A stretch of 64,000 nucleotides of DNA from DATKMP01 sp963790045. GTDB lineage: Bacteria; Bacteroidota; Ignavibacteria; UBA10030. Location: NCBI GenBank assembly GCA_963790045.1, contig CAWBMS010000007.1:62001-126000 (forward strand). Reading direction: 5' to 3'. The notes under the pieces are model-generated. The model was given only the letters and a program-made list of their open reading frames with translations. It did not search any database and was not told where the DNA came from. Both the position numbers and the translations under genes were made by a program. Positions 26,381 to 35,189 of the stretch are shown one piece after another. How positions within the stretch are numbered: position 1 is the first letter of the stretch; every line of letters begins with the position of its first letter.

Positions 26381-26783
26381 AGATGACGTTGCACAGAGTT
26401 CGATCTTGACTTCTGAAGCTGATTACGGTATAACGGCAGAATTTCATGATTCATCAAGTGTCGCCGTACTGGAATTAAAAATTCCGCGTTCGGTAAAGCT
26501 GGAACCGTACAGCACTGGACTCGATACTCTTGTCACAATGACGATCGAATCGGCAAAAATCGATCAATCGTCAGGTGGAAGTCATCAAGGTCCGACGATA
26601 GGCGGCGGTGGACGACATCGACACGGCGGCGGTATGCAAAACAGCGGTACATCTTCTGAAAACGGAACACCAAACAACGATTATCCAGAAAGCACGCAAA
26701 TAAATTCAGGAGAACGCAGCAGTGGAGAGAAATCTTCTTCCGATCCAATTTCTTTTAACCTTCGTGTCCATCTAATACAATAA
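26358..26783 (+). CDS. Lipoprotein with CBM9/DOMON-like domain, C-terminal part (frameshifted)
   Basis: Continuation of the preceding gene: MEILGPDKDDVAQ, VAVLELKIPRSVKLEPYS and TLVTMTIESAKI finish the beta-sandwich. A low-complexity tail follows, rich in Gly, His, Arg, Ser and Asn (GGGGRHRHGGGMQNSG, then SSENGTPNNDYPES), before the last strand ISFNLRVHLIQ. The His/Gly tail could bind metal, but that is speculation. Confidence 0.6.
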   Translation: MEILGPDKDDVAQSSILTSEADYGITAEFHDSSSVAVLELKIPRSVKLEPYSTGLDTLVTMTIESAKIDQSSGGSHQGPTIGGGGRHRHGGGMQNSGTSSENGTPNNDYPESTQINSGERSSGEKSSSDPISFNLRVHLIQ

Positions 26784-26787
26784 CAAT

Positions 26788-29700
26788 ATGAAACACTTTC
26801 TTCAATCAACGAATTACAGATATTTTGCTGTTATCAAACAAACCGTTGCGTTTTTTTTGTTTTTTCTTGTTCCGGCGATCCATGCACAAACGATTTCTGT
26901 GCATGGCAACATGCAGGATTCAAAAAAAAATCCGCTCTATGCCGTTGATGTTCGCGTCATCGATCTTCGGGATACCACGATAAATTATTTTGCGATGACA
27001 GAGCAAGACGGTTCGTTTTATTTCCTGCTTCCCGAATTGCATTCTTACCGTCTTGAAGCGACATATATCGGGTATTTAAAATTTGTAAAAACATTTGCTG
27101 TTGAGAAACGCTCGCTCGAACTCGATGCATTAACGATGACGGAAAGTCCGATTACAACAAAAGATGTTGTGATCGAGGGACATATTCCCGCAGCCGAGCA
27201 GCATTTTGATACAACCGAATATATTGCAAAAGCTTTCAAGACTCACCCCGACGCAACGATAGAAGAATTAGTGACTAAAATGCCCGGCGTTACAGTTGAC
27301 AACGGCGGCACCGTGAAGGTCGGCGGCGAAACGGTACAAAATATTTTAGTGGATGGAAAACCGTACTTCAGCGGCGACCCGACGCTTGCCCTGCGCAATT
27401 TACCGGCAGATGTAGTGGAAAAGATTCAGGTCTTCGACCAGATGAGCGATCAGGCACAATTTACCGGCTTCGACGACGGCCAATCGGTGAAAGCAATGAA
27501 TGTCATTACCAGAATGAGGAATGGAAAAAAAGATTTTGGAAAATTTACTGCAGGATACGGCGATGATGATCGGCATATTGTCGGCGGCAGTTGGAATGAC
27601 TTCGATGCAACATCGCAGTTGTCGCTTGTCGGATTGTTCAACAACATCAATCAACAAAATTATACTGCACAGGATGTGCTGGGAACCGGCCCCGGTTCGA
27701 ATTCACAGTCGATGCCCGGCGGAAGAAGATCGGGTTCTTCATCGTCCGGTGGCATGAGCGGACGAAGCCAGCCATCACCCGGCGGTCAATTTTCAACAAG
27801 CAGCAATGGATTTAATTCCAACAACAGCACCTTCGCTTCGTCGCAGGCACAAGGAATTAACACCACCAATATGCTCGGCGGCAATTATGTCGATTCGGTG
27901 ACATCAAATCTTTTTTTTCAAGGCGGGTATTTTTTCACGCAGGTAAAAAACACGAACGATCAACTTACCGACCGGCAATATTATTCCACCAGCAGTTCTG
28001 GAACGCTCTATGACCAAACATCGGATATGGACAGCAAAAATTATAATCACCGCATCAATGCACGCATCGAAGATAAAATTGATTCATCTAATTCGTTGGT
28101 CATCTCACCGCAATTGCTATTTCAGCAGAACAACATCTCGAACGCTTTAGATGCGACAAGTTTACTGACATCGACAATCCCATTGAGCAGTTCGCAATCG
28201 AACAATCAGACCGACGCTTCCGGACATAATATCACAGGGCATATTACGTTCCGTCATAAATTCAATGTTCCGGGAAGAACCATCTCGTTCGATATTTCTT
28301 TGATGCACAATCAGAGAATCTCCACATCGCAACTCACGGCATCGACACAACAATCGAACGATTCGCTTATTTCTGCATCGAATGAGCAGCCACATTCGGT
28401 TATTAATGGATATACGATTGCTCCGACATTGACATATACCGAACCGCTTTCGAAAAACAGCCAATTGATGCTGACGTATAATGCATCGTACACTAACAAC
28501 ACATCGGACAAAGAAACGAACAATTTAGATCCGGCACTGCAAACATATTCGCTCTTCGATACCGCTCTCTCCAACAAGTACACAAGCGAATACATTACAC
28601 AAAGCGGCGGCGTGGGCTATCGCATTGGCAGCGGGAGTTTTGACCGATTCCGAAGCAATGGATTTATTTTTTCAGTCGGACTTTCTCTTCAATCAGCGGA
28701 ATTAAAGAACAATCAAACTTATCCGTTTGTCGGATCGTTATCGAAAACCTTCACAGATTTTCTTCCAAATGCCCTTTTCAATCTTGCCATCGGACCACAG
28801 GAAAATTTGCGAGTGATGTATCGTGCCATCACGCGGCCGCCAACGATCACACAGTTGCAAGACGTTGTTGATAATTCGAATCCTCTCTTATTAACCAGCG
28901 GTAATTCTGATTTGTCGGAATCATACAGTCACACGCTCACGGCACGTTACAGCATTACCATGCCGCAAAAAGCACAAAGCCTTTTTTTATTACTCAACGC
29001 AACGATTACGAAAAATTATATTGCCAATGCAACGATCATCGCCAACCGCGACACGACGCTCTCCAACGGAATGAAATTGGCACAGGGTTCTCAATACACG
29101 CTTCCTGTGAATCTCGATGGATATGCTAGCGCTCGTTCGTTCATCACTTACGGATTCCCGACCGATTTCATTAAAAGCATGCTGAATCTTCAAACCGGAT
29201 TCACATTTACGCGCTCGCCGTCCGAAATCAATTCAGTCATTACTTACACAAACACGTACGCCATCAGTCAGGGTGTAACGATTGGAAGCAACATCAGCGA
29301 GCAAATAGATTTTACGCTTGCTTATATGGGCACATACAATATCAGCCGTTCGGATTTACAAGCGAGTCAAAATAGCAATTATTACTCGCACAATGCGGAT
29401 TTTAAATTCAATTGGATTTTCTGGGATGGCGTGGCGTTCAACAACGAACTCAATAGCACACTGTACAGCGGACTTTCAGCGGGATACAATCAAAATATTT
29501 TGTTGTGGAATATGAGCATTGCCAAAAAACTATTTGCCAAGCAACGTGGTGAGATTAAATTCGGTGTGTACGATTTGCTTGAACAAAACAAAAGCATCAC
29601 ACGCAATATCACTTCGACCTATACAGAAGATGTTCAGAACACAGCGTTAACCCGGTACTTTATGCTTACGTTTACGTACACGCTGCGGCCTTCGGTGTAG
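26788..29700 (+). CDS. Outer-membrane beta-barrel protein with carboxypeptidase-regulatory and plug domains
   Basis: 970 aa. Signal peptide to about residue 33 (PAIHAQ). A CarboxypepD_reg-like beta-sandwich at about 35-115, a plug (IEELVTKMPGVTVDNGGTVKVGGETVQNILVDGK at about 160-195, the 'VDG' plug motif), then a large barrel of alternating strands typical of OMP_b-brl_3 proteins, ending in an aromatic-rich strand (RYFMLTFTYTLRPSV). A Ser/Gly/Arg-rich loop lies at about 305-350. No TonB box was identified with confidence. Cargo is unknown; the lipoprotein just upstream is the likely partner. Confidence 0.85.
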   Translation: MKHFLQSTNYRYFAVIKQTVAFFLFFLVPAIHAQTISVHGNMQDSKKNPLYAVDVRVIDLRDTTINYFAMTEQDGSFYFLLPELHSYRLEATYIGYLKFVKTFAVEKRSLELDALTMTESPITTKDVVIEGHIPAAEQHFDTTEYIAKAFKTHPDATIEELVTKMPGVTVDNGGTVKVGGETVQNILVDGKPYFSGDPTLALRNLPADVVEKIQVFDQMSDQAQFTGFDDGQSVKAMNVITRMRNGKKDFGKFTAGYGDDDRHIVGGSWNDFDATSQLSLVGLFNNINQQNYTAQDVLGTGPGSNSQSMPGGRRSGSSSSGGMSGRSQPSPGGQFSTSSNGFNSNNSTFASSQAQGINTTNMLGGNYVDSVTSNLFFQGGYFFTQVKNTNDQLTDRQYYSTSSSGTLYDQTSDMDSKNYNHRINARIEDKIDSSNSLVISPQLLFQQNNISNALDATSLLTSTIPLSSSQSNNQTDASGHNITGHITFRHKFNVPGRTISFDISLMHNQRISTSQLTASTQQSNDSLISASNEQPHSVINGYTIAPTLTYTEPLSKNSQLMLTYNASYTNNTSDKETNNLDPALQTYSLFDTALSNKYTSEYITQSGGVGYRIGSGSFDRFRSNGFIFSVGLSLQSAELKNNQTYPFVGSLSKTFTDFLPNALFNLAIGPQENLRVMYRAITRPPTITQLQDVVDNSNPLLLTSGNSDLSESYSHTLTARYSITMPQKAQSLFLLLNATITKNYIANATIIANRDTTLSNGMKLAQGSQYTLPVNLDGYASARSFITYGFPTDFIKSMLNLQTGFTFTRSPSEINSVITYTNTYAISQGVTIGSNISEQIDFTLAYMGTYNISRSDLQASQNSNYYSHNADFKFNWIFWDGVAFNNELNSTLYSGLSAGYNQNILLWNMSIAKKLFAKQRGEIKFGVYDLLEQNKSITRNITSTYTEDVQNTALTRYFMLTFTYTLRPSV

Positions 29701-29722
29701 AATAAAAAAGAGGCATGAAATT

Positions 29723-29755
29723 ATTCCTCCGACCGCTTTGAGCGATCGGAGGAAT
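29723..29755. terminator. Bidirectional terminator between convergent genes
   Basis: ATTCCTCCGA-C-CGCT and AGCG-A-TCGGAGGAAT pair over 14 bp with one mismatch, between the plus-strand barrel gene and the minus-strand ABC permease. Confidence 0.7.
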
Positions 29756-29774
29756 ATCATCAAACTATTAAACC

Positions 29775-30944
29775 CTATGCCGCTCTTAACGCATCCACAA
29801 TTTTTAATCGTGCTGCACGCACTGAAGGCAGGAATCCGCCGGCAACTCCCATAAACAAGGAAAACAACAAAGACGAAATAACAATCGATGGCGAAAGCGC
29901 GAATGAAAATTGCAGTTCGGAAAACGATTGGTAATTCAATGTCGAGATGGAAAAGAATTGTAAGAACGACGCTAAGAATAATCCGATGACACCACCGAGC
30001 AGCGAAATGGTGATGGATTCCGTTAAGAACGCGGCGAGCACACTGCGCCTGCGAAAACCGAGCGCACGTAACGTTCCAACTTCCACGGTTCGATTTGCGA
30101 CTGCGGCGTACATCGTAATCATTGCACCGATGGTTGCGCCAAATGAAAACACCACTGTAATAAAAACGCCAAGAATGCGGATGAACAATGCCATCGTTTC
30201 CGATTGTTCTTCAAAAAATTTCTGTTCGATCTTGGGTTCAAACTGTTGCAAACGCGGCTCGCGGTCAAACGCTGCTTTGAACGCGGCAAACGCATCGGGC
30301 TGATCGAGCTTGAACGTCATCGTCGAGTATCCACCGCTGCGATGAAACGCAGCTTGCAACTGGTCGTTATCGCCCCAGAATTCAGAATCGAATCCGCTAC
30401 CGCCGGCATCGAACAAACCAACAATCGTCCAATTATCGCCTCCGAAGGTGACCGAAGTGCCAACCTGCGCTTCGACAAAGTTTTTGGCAGTTCCAGCACC
30501 GACAATTACTTCTCGTGCACCAAAATGAAACATGCGTCCTTCCACAATATGAACCTGCGGACGCAAAATGAATGCTTCCTGCGCAACACCGCGTACAGTA
30601 ACATTGCTTAAGCCGCCGGATTTTTTATGCATGTTGATGATAACGACAGTTTCTCCGGATGCTAACGGTTTACCTGACGATGTTTTTGCAATGTGCGGTA
30701 ATGTTAGTATCGTGTTACAATCATCCTGCAAAATGATGCTGGAGATTTCACCGTTCGCTGCTTTGCGCGCAACGATCACGTTATCCGGCATGCCGGTTGC
30801 AACAAGTGTTTTTTGGATACCGTACGCCATCATCAGCACGGCGGCAAACACAAAAACCACCAGCGCAATACCTGCAATGGTAACACCGGTTGTAAGTTTG
30901 CGTGATTTAAAATTTTTTAACGTGTAACGTAAGGGAATTTTCAT
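29775..30944 (-). CDS. ABC transporter permease (MacB/FtsX type), last gene of operon
   Basis: 389 aa. N-terminal helix (TTGVTIAGIALVVFVFAAVLM), a large extracytoplasmic MacB-periplasmic-core domain, then the FtsX domain with three C-terminal helices (FITVVFSFGATIGAMITMYAAV, LTESITISLLGGVIGLFLASF, ISSLLFSLFMGVAGGFLPS). The conserved RTVEVGTLRALGFRRRS loop couples to the ATPase. The start at 30944 is well spaced from AAAGGA. Paired with the permease at 31399 and the ATPase at 32569. Confidence 0.88.
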   Translation of the reverse strand: MKIPLRYTLKNFKSRKLTTGVTIAGIALVVFVFAAVLMMAYGIQKTLVATGMPDNVIVARKAANGEISSIILQDDCNTILTLPHIAKTSSGKPLASGETVVIINMHKKSGGLSNVTVRGVAQEAFILRPQVHIVEGRMFHFGAREVIVGAGTAKNFVEAQVGTSVTFGGDNWTIVGLFDAGGSGFDSEFWGDNDQLQAAFHRSGGYSTMTFKLDQPDAFAAFKAAFDREPRLQQFEPKIEQKFFEEQSETMALFIRILGVFITVVFSFGATIGAMITMYAAVANRTVEVGTLRALGFRRRSVLAAFLTESITISLLGGVIGLFLASFLQFFSISTLNYQSFSELQFSFALSPSIVISSLLFSLFMGVAGGFLPSVRAARLKIVDALRAA

Positions 30945-30969
30945 AATCATCCTTTAATGAATATAGAAT

Positions 30970-31338
30970 TTAGGAGACAGGAGATAGAATGCGTTGTGAA
31001 TAGCTGTATAACATTTTTGCAACTTCATCGAGCAACACTTTTAGTTCCGAAGAATCTCCATAGTGCAGGTCTGCAGAGAGAATGAGATAGTAACGGCATT
31101 CTTCCACGGAGCCCTGAGCAATATTCATAAAACGAACTTTGTCAGCGCGTCCGCGTTTCTTAAATCCTTCTGCAATATTTGCCGCAATCGAAACAGCGGC
31201 ACGGCGCAGTTGAGATACGAGACCATACATTTCGTGTTTCGGGAATGACGATGTGAATTCATAGACGGCCAGCACAAAACGATGCGCCTTTTGCCAGACG
31301 ATTAAATCTTCAAACGATTTTGCTGCTTCTCTTTCCAT
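30970..31338 (-). CDS. Four-helix bundle protein (23S rRNA intervening-protein type), copy 1
   Basis: 122 aa of the S23/TIGR02436 family: SFEDLIVWQKAHRFVLAVYE, FPKHEMYGLVSQLRRAAVSIAANIAEGF, RFMNIAQGSVEECRYYLILS and LLDEVAKMLYSY. The family forms a pentameric four-helix bundle of unclear function and was first seen encoded in 23S intervening sequences. Here it sits between two permease genes of an exporter operon. Its flanks share GAATATAGAATTTAG-like text with copy 2 at 33243. Confidence 0.9.
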   Translation of the reverse strand: MEREAAKSFEDLIVWQKAHRFVLAVYEFTSSFPKHEMYGLVSQLRRAAVSIAANIAEGFKKRGRADKVRFMNIAQGSVEECRYYLILSADLHYGDSSELKVLLDEVAKMLYSYSQRILSPVS

Positions 31339-31398
31339 CCATCATCCCTTTTACAAAAATCTTTTTAATTCTGTTTTCTGTCTCCTGTGTTCAGTTTC

Positions 31399-32559
31399 CT
31401 ACCCAATAAATCTCAATCCATCCACAATCTTGGTGCGCAATGCACGCTGCACGGGGAAGATCGAAGCGACAATACCGACGGTCAATGCGGCAGTAATTGC
31501 GAGAATGACGGTGAACGGTGTAATGAAAAAGTACGGGAAGAAACCTTTCGGCATCAGCGCATCGATACCGCTTACAACCGGATACGTTACAAGCAATCCG
31601 GCGGCAGCACCGAGCCCGGAAATGAACATCGACTCGCCGAAAATTAAACCGAATAAATGTCCGCCTGTAAAACCGAGCGTTTTCAATACGGCATATTCTC
31701 GTGTTCGTTCACGTGCCGACATAATCATCGTGTTGCCCAGAATGAGCATGATGATTCCGATAATAATGTAGGCAACAAAATTCATAGCGTTCAACAATGA
31801 ACTAAATCCAGTAATGAACCCTTGCGTAAATGCGCGCTCCGTTTCTGTTTTTGTAGAGTTGGAAGAATTTTTAAACAGTGCATCGATTTGTTCCGAAATT
31901 GCCGCCGCCTGTGCCGGGTCTTTGATCTTAATAATGTACCAACCAACCTGACCGGTACGCCCGGGCATATCCTGTTTCATCCGTTCATCAACGGCTGCCC
32001 AATGAAAGAACATTTGCGTTGCATCGGTGGATTTATCTCGCGGCGTGTAAATGCCGCGCACCACAAACTCCCAATTGCCCGGATAAATATCGCCGTCAAG
32101 ATGAATGATGTCGCCTACTTTGAAACCGTATTGTTTTGCGATTTCAGATCCAACAATACAAGCATTGCGTTCTTTTTTGAACGCTTCGTAATCTTTGGGA
32201 TTGAGTTGATATTCGGGATACACATCGAGAATTGTTTCGGGATCGACCGCCATCCGTGCGAAGAAATTCTTCTTATCGATGTACGTTCCTCCGAACCAAT
32301 TGGCAAACGAAACCGTTTCGACACCGGGAACTTTAGCTATCTGATCGCGATAGGAATACGGCAGCGGAAAAATATACGACACTGATTGCCGCGTGATAAG
32401 ACGATTTGCCGCTGTGGCTTCGAGACCTTCATAATACATATCCACAACGGTGCGCAACACACCGAATGCCATCACCGCTATCGCCATACCGAGAATCGTT
32501 AGAAATGTTCGAAGTTTGTGTCGCAGTGCGTTTTTGAAAATCAGTTTAAGTATTCTCAT
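31399..32559 (-). CDS. ABC transporter permease (MacB/FtsX type)
   Basis: 386 aa. MRILKLIFKNALRHKLRTFLT opens the protein, followed by the first helix, a periplasmic core (RLITRQSVSYIFPLP, VETVSFANWFGGTY) and three C-terminal helices with RTREYAVLKTLGFTGGHLFGL. It is the second permease of the exporter, so the transporter is probably heterodimeric. Exports a peptide, lipid or drug; substrate unknown. It starts 10 bp after the ATPase stop. Confidence 0.88.
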   Translation of the reverse strand: MRILKLIFKNALRHKLRTFLTILGMAIAVMAFGVLRTVVDMYYEGLEATAANRLITRQSVSYIFPLPYSYRDQIAKVPGVETVSFANWFGGTYIDKKNFFARMAVDPETILDVYPEYQLNPKDYEAFKKERNACIVGSEIAKQYGFKVGDIIHLDGDIYPGNWEFVVRGIYTPRDKSTDATQMFFHWAAVDERMKQDMPGRTGQVGWYIIKIKDPAQAAAISEQIDALFKNSSNSTKTETERAFTQGFITGFSSLLNAMNFVAYIIIGIIMLILGNTMIMSARERTREYAVLKTLGFTGGHLFGLIFGESMFISGLGAAAGLLVTYPVVSGIDALMPKGFFPYFFITPFTVILAITAALTVGIVASIFPVQRALRTKIVDGLRFIG

Positions 32560-32568
32560 GCCATGCTC

Positions 32569-33243
32569 CTATGATAACTCGCCTTTGTCCAAATGCAGCC
32601 GACGTGTTGCTTTTTCTGCTGCATGCGGATCGTGCGTTACCATAACGATGGTTTTTTTGAATTCTGTATTTAACCGCTCCAACAATAACAGAATTTCTTC
32701 TGCAGAATGCCTGTCCAAATCGCCTGTCGGTTCATCGGCAACAAGAATGGTCGGGTCAGTCACAATGGCGCGGGCAATGGCAACGCGCTGTTCCTGTCCG
32801 CCGGAAAGCTGTTTGGGATAGTGATACATTCGATCACCTAATCCAACGACGCTTAGAACAAGTTCCACATGTTTTTTACGTTCTGCTTTTGAAAGCGACG
32901 TGAGCAGCAGCGGCAGTTCCACATTTTCGTACGCTGTCAATACCGGCAGTAAATTATAGAATTGAAAAACGAAGCCGACATTCCGCGAACGCCATTTTGC
33001 CAGTGCAGATTCACTTAGTTTGGAAACATCTGTTCCGCCAACAAAAAGATTTCCTTGGCTCGGCCGATCGATACCGGCAATGAGATTGAGCAGTGTGGTT
33101 TTGCCGGAACCGGACGGGCCCATTAAGCCGAGAAATTCGCTTTCCTGTACTTCCAGCGAGATATTGTTCAGAACCGGTACTTCAAAACTGTCTCTCCAAT
33201 ATGATTTTGAAACGTGTTGAACTTGAATTATGGGATTGGGCAT
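32569..33243 (-). CDS. ABC transporter ATP-binding protein (LolD/MacB type)
   Basis: 224-aa ATPase. Walker A GPSGSGKTT, Q-loop FVFQFYNLLP, signature LSGGQ followed by EQRVAIARA, Walker B ILVADEPTGDLD and switch His in VMVTHD are all present. Start overlaps the stop of the upstream four-helix gene (TAATG), so translation is probably coupled. Works with the two permeases and the HlyD-type adaptor. Confidence 0.94.
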   Translation of the reverse strand: MPNPIIQVQHVSKSYWRDSFEVPVLNNISLEVQESEFLGLMGPSGSGKTTLLNLIAGIDRPSQGNLFVGGTDVSKLSESALAKWRSRNVGFVFQFYNLLPVLTAYENVELPLLLTSLSKAERKKHVELVLSVVGLGDRMYHYPKQLSGGQEQRVAIARAIVTDPTILVADEPTGDLDRHSAEEILLLLERLNTEFKKTIVMVTHDPHAAEKATRRLHLDKGELS

Positions 33244-33635
33244 TAGTATGATCCTTTCTGAATATAGAATTTAGAAGATAGAATGCGGTGTGAATAGACA
33301 TTGAGCATTTTTCCAATCTCATCAACGAGATCGAAAAGTTGAGAGTTCTCGGCATACCCGAGATCTTTTGCTAAAATTAAATAATAAATACATTCCTGAA
33401 GTGATCCTTCTGCAATATTTAAATATCTGACTTTATCCGCTTTACCACGCTTTCTAAATCCTTCTGCGATGTTTGCTGGAATTGAAATAGATGCTCGTCG
33501 AAATTGTGAAGTTAAACCATAAGTTTCTTTCGACGAAAATTTTTCTGTTAATCTATAGACTTCTAAAACAAATTGATGCGCCTTTTGCCATACGAGTAGA
33601 TCCTTAAAACTCTTTGCTGACTCGTGTTCTTCCAT
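33243..33635 (-). CDS. Four-helix bundle protein (23S rRNA intervening-protein type), copy 2
   Basis: 130 aa, clear paralogue of the gene at 30970: SFKDLLVWQKAHQFVLEVYRL, LTSQFRRASISIPANIAEGF, RYLNIAEGSLQECIYYLILA and LVDEIGKMLNVYSHRILS. It lies between the adaptor and the ATPase genes. Both flanks are rich in TCTAAATTCTAACTTCTATC-like repeats, as for copy 1. Function unknown. Confidence 0.9.
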   Translation of the reverse strand: MEEHESAKSFKDLLVWQKAHQFVLEVYRLTEKFSSKETYGLTSQFRRASISIPANIAEGFRKRGKADKVRYLNIAEGSLQECIYYLILAKDLGYAENSQLFDLVDEIGKMLNVYSHRILSSKFYIQKGSY

Positions 33636-33681
33636 ATTCGTTTCCCGATTCTATCTCCTAAATTCTAACTTCTATCTTCTA

Positions 33682-34011
33682 TTACAACACTTTCACTTTC
33701 ACTCCGTTCGCAATCGTTCCATCGATTTTATCGATCACTTTTTCACCGACGGTAATGCCGTCAAGAATTTCGATGTTGTTGCCGAATTCACGCCCGATGG
33801 AAATCGGAACGGCAACGGCTTTATTGTCTTCGACGCGGAAAACAACTTTTTTCCCGTCACGTGTCGCAAGAGCGGTCTGCGGCACAGACAGAAATGGTTT
33901 TTCTTGCATCGTGCTTGCTTCTGCAGGTTTCGTAAGAAACAATACTTTTGCACCCATCTCCGGCAGTACGCGGCTGTCATAATGTTTGAACGCCACTTTC
34001 ACCAGTACCTG
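33682..34011 (-). CDS. HlyD-family membrane fusion protein, C-terminal part (frameshifted)
   Basis: Beta-barrel and membrane-proximal domains: VLPEMGAKVLFL, SVPQTALATRDGKKVVFRVEDNKAVAVPI and VGEKVIDKIDGTIANGVKVKVL. The complete adaptor would be about 395 aa and bridge the inner-membrane permeases to an outer-membrane channel not encoded here. Confidence 0.8.
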   Translation of the reverse strand, partial: QVLVKVAFKHYDSRVLPEMGAKVLFLTKPAEASTMQEKPFLSVPQTALATRDGKKVVFRVEDNKAVAVPISIGREFGNNIEILDGITVGEKVIDKIDGTIANGVKVKVL

Positions 34012-34657
34012 TTGCCTTCGAACGATCAGCAGTCGGAACAATTTTATCGACATATCCTTCATATCGCGCTCCCGGATATGCATCCAACGTAATTTCGCAT
34101 GGTTGATGATTGGTCACGTGCTCAATGTTCGATTCCGAAACATCAGCTTCTACTTGCAACGATGTCATATCGGCAATTGTGACGACCGCAGATTTTGATC
34201 CCGCACTCGCTGCCATCGGCACGACCATTTCACCGAGATCGGCATCTTTCGTAAGAACGGTTCCATCGAACGGTGCACGAATGAGTGTGTTCTCCAATGC
34301 CACTTCAGCTGCAGCAACGCCGGCTTTTGCCACTTCGATATTTGCTGCAACACGCTGCAGTTGTGCTTCGGCGGCATCGAACTCGGCTTGCGTCGAAAGA
34401 TTTTTTGCCAGCAATGTTTTCTGCCGATCATAACTGCGCTGCGCATCATTCAAGTCTGCTTGGTTCACGCGCAATGTTGCCCGCGCTTGCTCCACCGCCG
34501 CACGCATATCCGCATCTTCCAGCCGCGCAATGATTTCATTTTTCGTTACGCGGTCGCCTTCAACAACACCGAGATACACAATTCTTCCGGTTGCCTTGGA
34601 AGCAATCGCCGCTTTGCGCTGCGCTACAACGTAACCGCTTGCAGTCAGTACCTGCAT
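33977..34657 (-). CDS. HlyD-family membrane fusion protein, central part (frameshifted)
   Basis: Barrel-sandwich half (VLTASGYVVAQRKAAIASKATGRI, VVEGDRVTKNEIIARLEDAD), an alpha-helical hairpin (about 75 residues, VEQARATLRVNQADLNDAQ) and the second half (NTLIRAPFDGTVLTKDADLGEMV). It goes astray after DRSKAT; losing one G of the GGTAC at 34005-34009 (minus strand) gives ATVLVKVAFKHYD and joins the last frame. Confidence 0.85.
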   Translation of the reverse strand: MQVLTASGYVVAQRKAAIASKATGRIVYLGVVEGDRVTKNEIIARLEDADMRAAVEQARATLRVNQADLNDAQRSYDRQKTLLAKNLSTQAEFDAAEAQLQRVAANIEVAKAGVAAAEVALENTLIRAPFDGTVLTKDADLGEMVVPMAASAGSKSAVVTIADMTSLQVEADVSESNIEHVTNHQPCEITLDAYPGARYEGYVDKIVPTADRSKATGTGESGVQTL

Positions 34658-34871
34658 TAGATTGTGCCGGTGATGTCCATGCCACTGTTGTCAAGCGCAC
34701 TTCAACAGCGGGCGCGAATAACTGTTGTCCAAAATAAAATCCGAGAACAATAATAGCGATAACAAAAATTGCTACGCCAATGTACAATCCCGTTTTCTTT
34801 TCAGGCCCATCGTTCATTGGTCGTGATCGGTTGATGCGTAATGCGGAAAGATCAGTCGTTGTATTTTCCAT
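34560..34871 (-). CDS. HlyD-family membrane fusion protein, N-terminal part
   Basis: First gene of the exporter operon, split by two frame breaks. This piece has a cytoplasmic start (MENTTTDLSALRINRSRP), one membrane helix (GLYIGVAIFVIAIIVLGFYFG) and the first strand VEVRLTTVAWTSPAQSNA. Removing one G of GGTAC at 34648-34652 (minus strand) continues as NA-VLTASGYVVAQRKAAI in the next frame. Confidence 0.8.
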   Translation of the reverse strand: MENTTTDLSALRINRSRPMNDGPEKKTGLYIGVAIFVIAIIVLGFYFGQQLFAPAVEVRLTTVAWTSPAQSNAGTDCKRLRCSAAQSGDCFQGNRKNCVSRCC

Positions 34872-35189
34872 CTTCGTTTTTCAAAATTACTTTCTATCGG
34901 TGTTTGTAAAACGCGAAACATTTTCAAAAAGTTGCCGCCAGAAATTCAAAGGCGTTGTCTTAATATAAGAATTTGGTTTAGCTAAAGCTGTCTCTATCTT
35001 GCGATTTTAAGATACGCTGTACCGTTCGGAGAAGTTTCGGTTTTTCGGCGAAAAGGGGAAGATTTTCGGTGAGCAGCGTCAAAATGAAAAAGTTATAACG
35101 GATGGTTTTATGTTGATAACGGTAAAATTCTTTTTGCATGAAGAAGTTGCCTTTTTTCACACGCACTGGTATCTTGCTACACACAAACG
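34872..35189. other. Divergent intergenic region, no supported gene
   Basis: Between the exporter operon (minus) and rsgA (plus). A minus-strand frame ending at 34978 could encode a 53-aa peptide from an internal ATG, but it has no recognised similarity and reads partly antisense to rsgA in its longer form. The promoters of both operons presumably lie here. Confidence 0.4.
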
